A stretch of DNA of 5,004 bases, taken from assembly GCA_947461985.1 (NCBI GenBank), contig CANHNT010000160.1, positions 1-5,004 on the forward strand, written 5' to 3'. The notes beneath the pieces were generated by a model. That model did no database searches, was not told where the DNA came from, and saw nothing but the letters and a program-made list of their open reading frames with translations. The position numbers and the translations under genes are program-made. Of the stretch, positions 1 to 5,004 are shown in pieces (position 1 is the stretch's first letter; each line of letters starts with the position of its first letter). Origin of the DNA: Bacteroidota bacterium. Lineage in GTDB: Bacteria > Bacteroidota > Bacteroidia > Chitinophagales > Chitinophagaceae.

Positions 1-1395
1 ATTATGTTGGGTGGTCCCGAGGTTTCGTATGAGTGGGAAGAAATTATTGCATTGCCTTCTGTAGATTACATTATTAAAGGAGAAGGCGAAGTTCCATTTG
101 CTTCGTTTTTGAAATTTTATCCAAATGTGGAAGCGATTCCAAATTTAATTTCAAAAAATGAACAAGGAATCAACTTTCATCAAGATAATTTTACGTTCGA
201 TTTAAATTTGTATGCAAATACGAACCCTTATCAACACGATGATACAGAGAGTTTACAAAACAGGGTTTTATATATTGAAACGTCAAGAGGTTGTCCCTAC
301 AAATGCGAATTTTGTTTGGCAAGTTTAGATAATAAAGTCCGCTATTTACCAACCGCCCATATTAAATCAAATTTATTGTATTTGATGAAATATGGAAAAA
401 CGATTAAGTTTTTAGATCGAACATTCAATGTAAAAAAAGATTTTACATTGGATATTTTTCAATTTATTTTAGATAACAGTCGACCAGAAAATGTTTTTCA
501 ATTTGAAATTACCGCGGATATTTTGCATCCAGATATTATGCAATTTATTATTGATAAAGTGCCTAAAGGAATGTTTCGTTTTGAAATTGGCATTCAAACA
601 GTCAATCAAAAAGCCAATTTAGAAGTTAGTAGAAAACAAAATTTTGACAAAACAGCTGGCGTCATTAATACCTTAAAAAATCATGTCGAAATGCATTTGG
701 ATTTGATTGTAGGTTTGGCATTGGATTATTTTGAAGATATTAAATATAGTTTTGAAGAAGTTTTTAAACTCTATCCACCCGAATTGCAATTGGGTTTTTT
801 GAAATTTTTAAAAGGAACGCCGTTAAGAGACAAACACCAGCAACATGGATTTGTTTTTGATCCAATTGCACCTTACCAAATTATTAAAAGTGATTATTTG
901 AGTGAGCAAGAATTGGCAGATATCGTGCAGTTAGAGCATGCGTTAGAAATTTATTGGAATAAAAAAAGAATACCCAATACCTTAATTTACATCACCGAAA
1001 ATTATTCAGTATTTGATTTTTTATTAGGCTTAGGGAAGTATTTCGGGGAACAAAGTTCTTATTATAAATATACGTTTAAAGATATATATGATATAGTTGA
1101 AAGCTATGTGGCACAAGCGTTTCCGGATGATAAAATGATTAGGCAATTATTGGCTATTGATTTTTACAGTCAACATAAAATAAAACCAGGAATTAAATTT
1201 GTAGGTGAAATTGAACGTAAAGATAAGAATGATGTCATCAATAAATTAAAATTAGACCATCATAAAAATAGGCATATCATTATTCCGATTGATTTTGATT
1301 TTGCGCATTTTCAACACTCAAATAAAGTGTCATTAAAACCACAGGAATTGGTTTTTGAATATACAGGAACGAGCTTGCCAAAGATTTTTTCTTAA
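1..1395 (+). CDS. B12-binding radical SAM protein, DUF4080 type (5' end outside window)
   Basis: The reading frame is open from the first base, so the ATG at position 4 is very probably an internal methionine and the true N-terminus lies to the left. Counting from that Met, residues 2-7 (LGGPEV) and 23-32 (IIKGEGEVPF) match the end of a cobalamin-binding domain. The radical SAM core follows at about 86-270, with the 4Fe-4S cysteine motif CX3CX2C at C97, C101 and C104 (GCPYKCEFC). Other core strands are FEIGIQTVN (193-201), DLIVGL (233-238) and LQLGFLKFLKGTPL (261-274). Residues of about 290-440 fit the C-terminal DUF4080 region. Proteins of this class use S-adenosylmethionine and an iron-sulfur cluster for radical chemistry, often with B12 as a methyl carrier. 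The substrate of this subfamily is unknown to me. It is presumed cytoplasmic: no signal peptide or membrane segment is visible in the part seen. The stop is TAA, 29 bp before the next gene. The family call is secure; the function is not. Confidence 0.9.
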   Translation: MMLGGPEVSYEWEEIIALPSVDYIIKGEGEVPFASFLKFYPNVEAIPNLISKNEQGINFHQDNFTFDLNLYANTNPYQHDDTESLQNRVLYIETSRGCPYKCEFCLASLDNKVRYLPTAHIKSNLLYLMKYGKTIKFLDRTFNVKKDFTLDIFQFILDNSRPENVFQFEITADILHPDIMQFIIDKVPKGMFRFEIGIQTVNQKANLEVSRKQNFDKTAGVINTLKNHVEMHLDLIVGLALDYFEDIKYSFEEVFKLYPPELQLGFLKFLKGTPLRDKHQQHGFVFDPIAPYQIIKSDYLSEQELADIVQLEHALEIYWNKKRIPNTLIYITENYSVFDFLLGLGKYFGEQSSYYKYTFKDIYDIVESYVAQAFPDDKMIRQLLAIDFYSQHKIKPGIKFVGEIERKDKNDVINKLKLDHHKNRHIIIPIDFDFAHFQHSNKVSLKPQELVFEYTGTSLPKIFS

Positions 1396-1424
1396 TTTTC
1401 TTTTGAGAATTTCTTTGTGTTTTC

Positions 1425-2051
1425 GTGTCTTTGTCGCAAATACTTTATTTTCGTATCATCAAACCCAATTTATACATAATAGCCGGTTGCAATGGAGCAG
1501 GAAAAACAACTGCTAGCAATACTATTTTACCCGAATTGCTAAACTGTTTCGAGTTTGTCAATGCCGATAATATTGCAAAAGGATTGTCGCCATTTAATGT
1601 AGAAAAAGTGGCTTTTGAAGCTGGCAGAATCATGCTTACTCGAATTGATGAATTGTTGAAGCAAAAAATTGATTTTGCTATTGAAACCACATTGTCAACA
1701 AAAAGTTATGTTTCTTTAATTAGTAAAGCACATGAAATTGGCTATAAAATAACGTTGATTTATGTTTGGTTAGATTCGCCTAAATATGCCATAGAACGTG
1801 TTGCTTATAGGGTTTCAACTGGTGGGCACAATATTCCAGCGCCAATTATTGAACGAAGATATCAACGAGGATTAGAAAATTTAATTCAATTATTTATTCC
1901 AATTGTTGATTTTTGGGTAGTCGTAAACAACACCAATAATAATTTGGAGGAAATTGCCAATGGCTCAAAAAATATTGATGTTGAAATAAAAAACCACTAT
2001 CTTTGGACTTTAATTGAACATGTTGCAAATGGGAACTCAGGGAACAGTTAG
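1425..2051 (+). CDS. Zeta-toxin-like P-loop kinase (COG4185 type), candidate toxin
   Basis: This is a 208-residue ATPase/kinase of the zeta-toxin superfamily. Numbered from the GTG start, visible motifs are: Walker A GCNGAGKTT (21-29) after a hydrophobic strand; FVNADNIA (44-51), whose D48 sits where zeta kinases keep the catalytic Asp; FAIETTLS (84-91); R125 and R129; GGH (133-135); and RRY (144-146) in the nucleotide-binding part. Known zeta toxins phosphorylate UDP-N-acetylglucosamine and poison cell-wall synthesis. Many COG4185 proteins have no tested substrate, so that activity is inference here. The start is uncertain: an in-frame TGA at 1404-1406 leaves only GTG 1425 or TTG 1431 before the P-loop, with no ATG. 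Relatives usually begin a few residues before the PNLYIIAG strand, so residues 1-12 may not be real. The 3' end overlaps a small ORF (32 nt if that ORF starts at 2020), as expected for a translationally coupled pair. No inactivating change is seen in the kinase motifs. Confidence 0.8.
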   Translation: MSLSQILYFRIIKPNLYIIAGCNGAGKTTASNTILPELLNCFEFVNADNIAKGLSPFNVEKVAFEAGRIMLTRIDELLKQKIDFAIETTLSTKSYVSLISKAHEIGYKITLIYVWLDSPKYAIERVAYRVSTGGHNIPAPIIERRYQRGLENLIQLFIPIVDFWVVVNNTNNNLEEIANGSKNIDVEIKNHYLWTLIEHVANGNSGNS

Positions 2052-2223
2052 CAAAGAAAATCAAGAATTAGGCAAAAAAATCATCAGTGGTTTTAAAATG
2101 GCTTATGAAAAATTAGTCAAAGAAGAAGCCGTATTTGGTCGTTCTTTAGTTTTTTGGAAAAACAATCAACCCGTTCATATTCCTGCTGTTGAGCTTTTAA
2201 AAGAAATCGAAAATCGAAAATAG
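2020..2223 (+). CDS. Small protein paired with the zeta-like kinase, candidate antitoxin
   Basis: This is a 67-codon ORF if it starts at ATG 2020. An equally plausible ATG lies at 2029 (64 codons), and a TTG at 2014 gives 69. All of these starts lie inside the end of the kinase gene, in a different frame, so translation is probably coupled. The protein is highly charged, with a predicted helix (about ENQELGKKIISGFKMAYEKL), then a short strand-turn-strand stretch (SLVFWKNNQPVHIPAVELL), and a Lys/Arg-rich end. No signal peptide or membrane segment is seen. I do not recognise it as the classical epsilon antitoxin. Small ORFs of this size and shape commonly accompany COG4185 kinases in Bacteroidota, which is the main reason for the antitoxin suggestion. 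If that is right, the order is toxin first, the reverse of the epsilon-zeta operon. The ORF is probably real: its composition is protein-like and its stop is followed at once by AT-rich spacer. The role is a guess from context. Confidence 0.6.
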   Translation: MLQMGTQGTVSKENQELGKKIISGFKMAYEKLVKEEAVFGRSLVFWKNNQPVHIPAVELLKEIENRK

Positions 2224-2394
2224 TTTTTAAATAAATTCAATTTAGCAAGTTGTGTTTTGTGCCATTTTTTTTTGCTAATTAACATGTACCAATTAATCAT
2301 TAATAATTAATTAGTTCATTTTCCTACAAATTTCTGTTAAATCATTTATAATTGATATGTAAACTAGCACTTTTATACGTAAATTGCGACCTTT
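2224..2394. other. AT-rich intergenic region with overlapping inverted repeats
   Basis: This 171-bp gap separates the kinase/small-ORF pair from the chaperone gene and has no credible ORF. It holds two short perfect inverted repeats: ttagcaa (2242-2248) with ttgctaa (2272-2278), and ctaattaa (2275-2282) with ttaattag (2307-2314). The right arm of the first overlaps the left arm of the second, so the two hairpins would exclude each other. The stretch 2291-2314 also repeats the word attaat. A nine-T run lies inside the loop of the first repeat rather than after a stem, so this is not a standard terminator. The region should contain the promoter of the downstream gene. No exact TAnnTTTG element is seen; the nearest is taaattgc at 2380-2387, which is poor. 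In sequence this AT-rich, repeats of 7-8 bp can arise by chance. Confidence 0.35.
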
Positions 2395-3753
2395 ATGAAA
2401 AGTACTATACAGAAATTTATTGTCGCTATTGTTCTCGTTTTGGGTTCAGTTAATATAAACGCTCAAACAGCTAATTTAGATAAAATAGCAGCTATCATTG
2501 GAGATAATATCATTTTAAAATCGGAAGTAGAAGGTGCGTTTGCGGATTATCAAAAAGAAAATCCCTTGTTAGAAGAAACTGAAAAGTGTGGCATTCTCGA
2601 ACAATATGTTAGCCAAAAAGTATTGGTTGAACAAGCAGGAAGAGACAGTGTAATTATTTCTGATGAAGAAATTGAAGGGGCTTTAGAAAATCGAATTCGA
2701 TATTTTGTCAATATGTATGGTTCGGTAGAAAAATTAGAAGACAATGCTGGTAAAACAGTTTATCAATTAAAAGACGATTATCGACCTTTGTTTAGAGACC
2801 AATTGACCGCACAAAGAATGCAATCAACCATTATTTCTTCTGTAAAAATTACGCCTCAAGAAGTGAAAGCTTTTTATGATAAAATTCCAGTAGATAGTTT
2901 GCCATTTTATCCTTCATTAGTAGAAGTTGGACAAATTGTTTTTAAACCCAATATCAATGATGAAGTGGAAAAATATGCGATTGAAAAATTAGATGGTATT
3001 CGAAAAGATATTATATCAGGAAAATCAGCATTTGAGGTTATGGCTGGTATTTACAGCGAAGATCCAGGAAGTAAGGATTTAGGTGGAGAACTTGGCATTG
3101 CAGGTAGAGATGAGTATGTGCCTGAGTTTGCAGCGGCTGCTTTTAAACTTCAAAATGGAGAAATATCGTCTGTTGTAAAAACAAAATTTGGTTTTCATAT
3201 TATTCAAATGGTTAACAGACAAGGTGAAAAAGCAAAACTTCGTCATATATTAATTAAACCATTAATTACAAGCGACATGGTTGCTGTTACCATGAAAAAA
3301 GCAGATAGCGTAAGAGCTAATTTAGTATCGGGTAAACTAGAATTTTCTGAAGCTGTTGGTAAATACACAACAGATGATAATACCAAACTGACAGGTGGAA
3401 TGTTCTCTGACCAACAAACAGGTGCAACGTTTGTTGATGTTGAAACCTTAGAACCACAAGTTGCTTTGCTTATTAATAGCATGAAAAAAGGAGAGTTTTC
3501 TCAACCAATGGATTTTGTAGAGTCACAAAGTGGAGACAAATTAGTTCGTATTATTTATTTAAAAAACAGAACGGAACCACACAAAGCGAATTTAACCGAT
3601 GACTATGGAAAAATTCAACAAGTGGCTTTCGCTCAAAAACAAAATGAATATTTGTATAATTGGATCAGTTCAAAAATGGCAACTTTTTATATTAAAATTG
3701 ATGAAGAATTCATGAGTTGTCCTAAATTAGCACAATGGAATTCAAAACCTTAG
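2395..3753 (+). CDS. SurA-like periplasmic peptidylprolyl isomerase/chaperone
   Basis: This is a 452-residue exported foldase. Residues 1-24 form a Sec signal peptide: basic start, hydrophobic core FIVAIVLVLG, and likely cleavage after NINAQ or just before it. No lipobox cysteine is present, so it should be soluble in the periplasm. The SurA N-terminal chaperone domain spans about 27-165, including KIAAIIGDNIILKSEVE and the helix around IRYFVNMYGSVEKL. A first parvulin (PpiC) domain covers about 174-275, with SEDPGSKDLGGELG (221-234) and the family signature FGFHIIQMV (265-273). A second parvulin-like domain runs about 280-390, starting at LRHILIKP (282-289), and is less canonical. SurA proteins guide unfolded outer-membrane proteins through the periplasm and isomerise proline bonds; in Bacteroidota that role is inferred from homology. 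The ATG follows a short AT-rich leader without a Shine-Dalgarno sequence, as is usual in this phylum. The length fits relatives in the Chitinophagales. The next gene, a MoxR ATPase, starts 92 bp downstream. Confidence 0.92.
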   Translation: MKSTIQKFIVAIVLVLGSVNINAQTANLDKIAAIIGDNIILKSEVEGAFADYQKENPLLEETEKCGILEQYVSQKVLVEQAGRDSVIISDEEIEGALENRIRYFVNMYGSVEKLEDNAGKTVYQLKDDYRPLFRDQLTAQRMQSTIISSVKITPQEVKAFYDKIPVDSLPFYPSLVEVGQIVFKPNINDEVEKYAIEKLDGIRKDIISGKSAFEVMAGIYSEDPGSKDLGGELGIAGRDEYVPEFAAAAFKLQNGEISSVVKTKFGFHIIQMVNRQGEKAKLRHILIKPLITSDMVAVTMKKADSVRANLVSGKLEFSEAVGKYTTDDNTKLTGGMFSDQQTGATFVDVETLEPQVALLINSMKKGEFSQPMDFVESQSGDKLVRIIYLKNRTEPHKANLTDDYGKIQQVAFAQKQNEYLYNWISSKMATFYIKIDEEFMSCPKLAQWNSKP

Positions 3754-3781
3754 ATTTGAGATATTAGATTAGAGATTTGAG
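3752..3781. repeat. Short direct repeat just after the SurA-like gene
   Basis: The 9-mer agatttgag occurs at 3752-3760 and again at 3773-3781, 21 bp apart, with the related word ttagatta between the copies. The first copy overlaps the TAG stop codon of the chaperone gene. Purine-rich strings of this kind are common between genes in Bacteroidota and may be slippage products. The octamer TAGATTTG at 3751-3758 also matches the TAnnTTTG promoter consensus, but no TTG-type -33 box lies at the right distance. Confidence 0.5.
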
Positions 3782-3800
3782 AATCGGAACTCATTTATAA

Positions 3801-3836
3801 ATTCAACATTTATCATTCAACATTTATCATTCAACA
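3801..3836. repeat. Tandem repeat, 14-bp unit, 2.6 copies
   Basis: The unit attcaacatttatc is repeated exactly at 3801-3814 and 3815-3828, followed by a partial third copy (attcaaca, 3829-3836). It ends 9 bp before the ATG of the MoxR gene, so it lies in the leader or promoter region of that gene. It is visible directly in the sequence. The unit length of 14 is not a multiple of three and the array is outside any gene, so changes in copy number would alter spacing only. Confidence 0.9.
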
Positions 3837-3845
3837 ATTAAAAAT

Positions 3846-4802
3846 ATGTACAGTTCAGATATAAAAGCAGTAGAGGCTTTACAACATAAATACAGCGAAT
3901 TAAAAGCGGCAATTGGGCAAGTAATTGTAGGACAACATGAGGTTGTTGAAGGTGCGATTATTTCTATTTTATGCAACGGACACAGTTTGTTAGTTGGTGT
4001 GCCCGGTTTGGCAAAAACATTGTTGGTAAATACCATCGCCCAAGTGTTAGATTTAGGCTTTAAACGAATTCAATTTACACCCGATTTAATGCCAAGTGAT
4101 ATTACTGGAGCTGAAATTTTAGATGAAAATCGAAATTTTAAATTCATTCAAGGGCCTTTGTTTTCTAATATAATTTTAGCGGATGAAATCAATCGGACAC
4201 CTCCCAAAACGCAAGCCGCCTTGTTGGAGTCTATGCAAGAAAGACAAATTACCATTGCAGGAGTTGTACATAAATTGCCAGCACCATTTTTTGTATTGGC
4301 TACTCAAAATCCGATTGAGCAAGAAGGAACCTATCCTTTGCCTGAGGCGCAGTTAGATCGTTTTATGTTTAATATTTGGTTAGATTATCCAACGTTTCAA
4401 GAAGAATTAGATGTCGTAAAAAACACAACATCAGATAAAAAAACAGTGCTGCCCAAAGTGATGAGCGGCGAAGAAATTTTATATTTTCAAGGCTTAGTTC
4501 GTCGGGTACCTGTTACCGATAATGTGATGGAATATGCAGTACGATTGGTTCACAAAACCCGTCCTAACGAACAAGGTTCAGATATCGCACGAAATTATAT
4601 TTCATGGGGTGCTGGTCCACGGGCCTCACAAAATTTAATTATGGGCGCAAAATGTTATGCGTTGTTGCATGGCAAATTTAGCCCAGATATTGAAGATGTA
4701 AAAGCGGTTGCATTGCCCATACTTCGCCATCGTTTAGTAAGAAATTACAAAGCAGAAGCCGAAGGTTTGAAGATAGAAGATATTATATCTAAATTATTAT
4801 AA
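3846..4802 (+). CDS. MoxR-family AAA+ ATPase
   Basis: This is a complete 318-residue MoxR-type ATPase, the usual length for the family. Motifs in order are: N-terminal helix ending in GQVIVGQHEVVE (24-35); Walker A GVPGLAKT (51-58); the family stretch IQFTPDLMPSDITGAE (75-90); Walker B IILADEINR (109-117, acidic pair D113/E114); TPPKTQAALLESMQE (118-132); sensor 1 ATQNP (152-156); arginine-finger region EAQLDRF (167-173, R172); and sensor 2 GPRAS (257-261). The C-terminal lid helices close with HRLVRNYKAEAEG. All key ATPase residues are present. MoxR proteins are cytoplasmic ATP-driven chaperones that help mature or activate partner proteins, often ones with VWA domains or metal cofactors. 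Such partners (DUF58 or VWA genes) usually follow immediately, but here a terminator comes directly after the stop. The gene lies 92 bp downstream of the SurA-like gene and may be co-transcribed with it. ATG 3846 follows an A-rich tract, a typical Bacteroidota start context. Confidence 0.95.
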   Translation: MYSSDIKAVEALQHKYSELKAAIGQVIVGQHEVVEGAIISILCNGHSLLVGVPGLAKTLLVNTIAQVLDLGFKRIQFTPDLMPSDITGAEILDENRNFKFIQGPLFSNIILADEINRTPPKTQAALLESMQERQITIAGVVHKLPAPFFVLATQNPIEQEGTYPLPEAQLDRFMFNIWLDYPTFQEELDVVKNTTSDKKTVLPKVMSGEEILYFQGLVRRVPVTDNVMEYAVRLVHKTRPNEQGSDIARNYISWGAGPRASQNLIMGAKCYALLHGKFSPDIEDVKAVALPILRHRLVRNYKAEAEGLKIEDIISKLL

Positions 4803-4809
4803 TCACAAT

Positions 4810-4841
4810 ATTAAAAAGCCAACGAAAGTTCGCTTTTTAAT
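4810..4841 (+). terminator. Hairpin terminator after the MoxR gene
   Basis: Arms attaaaaagc (4810-4819) and gctttttaat (4832-4841) are perfect complements. Inside them a C-C mismatch (4820/4831) is followed by a 3-bp stem, aac/gtt, closing a GAAA tetraloop (4824-4827). The A-tract/T-tract pairing makes it work in either direction, and it begins only 7 bp after the MoxR stop codon. A separate nine-T run follows at 4855-4863. The structure is seen directly; termination is inferred. Confidence 0.8.
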
Positions 4842-4996
4842 GGTTCTCATTGCCTTTTTTTTTGTGCATCTTCGTTGCGCCAATTCCGTTATTCGGAAAC
4901 GCTCCGTTCTACTATTAAACTTTGTTCAGCTTCCTGTCCAGTTATTCGGGGTTCTTTGCCAATTTAGTTAAAAGCCAAAGGCTTTCAAGAACATAA
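4842..4996. other. Non-coding, relatively G+C-rich tail with small palindromes
   Basis: No credible gene is seen on either strand between the terminator and the right edge. Bases 4861-4960 contain 45 G or C per 100, clearly above the surrounding AT-rich DNA. Structure visible by eye: ttccg (4884-4888) and cggaa (4894-4898) around the loop ttatt; aaagcc (4971-4976) and ggcttt (4980-4985) around aaa; and the 9-mer gttattcgg at both 4888-4896 and 4941-4949. It could be a dispersed intergenic repeat, the remnant of a gene, or a small structured RNA. The sequence alone does not decide. Confidence 0.4.
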
Positions 4997-5004
4997 TACC
5001 TTTG
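4997..5004 (+). promoter_or_regulatory. Possible -7 promoter element of a gene beyond the right edge
   Basis: The last eight bases read TACCTTTG, an exact match to the Bacteroidota TAnnTTTG -7 consensus recognised by the primary sigma factor. It lies downstream of the terminator and outside any gene, where a promoter for a following plus-strand gene would be expected. No TTG-type -33 box is found at the usual spacing of about 17-23 bp, so support is partial. An octamer with six fixed bases can occur by chance. Confidence 0.35.

Noticed and set aside
1445..1690. Minus-strand open frame of 81 codons inside the kinase gene
   Set aside because: It is antisense to the conserved Walker A and catalytic region of a clear gene, and its translation has no recognisable domain.
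2242..2278. Inverted repeat with a T-run as a terminator for the kinase/small-ORF unit
   Set aside because: The T-run lies in the loop, the stem is only 7 bp and AT-rich, and the loop is 23 nt, so it does not resemble an intrinsic terminator.
2550..2744. Minus-strand open frame of 64 codons inside the SurA-like gene
   Set aside because: It lies opposite the chaperone domain; the peptide is low in complexity and rich in Ser, as expected for an antisense shadow.
3243..3482. Minus-strand open frame of 79 codons inside the SurA-like gene
   Set aside because: It is antisense to the second parvulin-like domain and has no family resemblance.
3751..3758. TAGATTTG as the MoxR promoter
   Set aside because: It matches TAnnTTTG, but the nearest upstream TTG (3717-3719) is 31 bp away, the octamer overlaps a stop codon, and it belongs to a repeat word; support is too weak for a promoter call.
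3801..3836. Short repeats as a CRISPR array
   Set aside because: Copies of 14 bp abut directly with no spacers and there are no cas genes; it is a simple tandem repeat.
3827..4036. Minus-strand open frame of 69 codons over the start of the MoxR gene
   Set aside because: It runs opposite the MoxR Walker A region and into the tandem repeat; it is a shadow of that gene.
4946..5004. Minus-strand open stretch at the right edge as the 3' end of a gene
   Set aside because: Only about 19 codons are visible, they include a palindrome, and no family motif is recognisable, so a coding call cannot be supported.

Overview
The window looks like chromosomal DNA from an AT-rich member of the Bacteroidota, most likely near the Chitinophagales. 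That placement is inferred from the style of the SurA-like chaperone followed by a MoxR ATPase, from the DUF4080-type B12/radical-SAM protein, from TAnnTTTG-like promoter elements, and from the lack of clear Shine-Dalgarno sequences. All recognised genes lie on the plus strand. There is no rRNA, tRNA, CRISPR array, transposase or phage gene.

Layout. Positions 1-1395 hold the 3' part of a cobalamin-binding radical SAM protein cut by the left edge. After a 29-bp T-rich spacer comes a compact two-gene unit (about 1425-2223). It consists of a zeta-toxin-like P-loop kinase (COG4185 type) overlapped at its 3' end by a small ORF of 64-67 codons. This is the most accessory-looking part of the window and resembles a toxin-antitoxin pair in which the toxin gene comes first. 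A very AT-rich 171-bp gap (2224-2394) with overlapping inverted repeats leads to an exported SurA-like peptidylprolyl isomerase (2395-3753). A 92-bp repeat-filled spacer follows, then a complete MoxR-family AAA+ ATPase (3846-4802). A hairpin terminator with a GAAA loop sits just after the MoxR stop codon. The last 160 bp are non-coding, clearly richer in G+C than the flanks, contain small palindromes, and end exactly on a TACCTTTG promoter-like octamer.

How the genes fit together. The SurA-like protein should act in the periplasm on unfolded outer-membrane proteins. The MoxR ATPase is cytoplasmic and usually helps assemble or activate VWA-domain or metal-cofactor partners; no such partner follows here before the terminator. 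The kinase/small-ORF pair probably works as a self-contained module unrelated to its neighbours. The radical SAM protein has no assigned substrate. No wholly new system is evident. The points most worth a second look are the kinase/small-ORF pair, its missing ATG start beside repeat-like sequence, and the structured non-coding tail.
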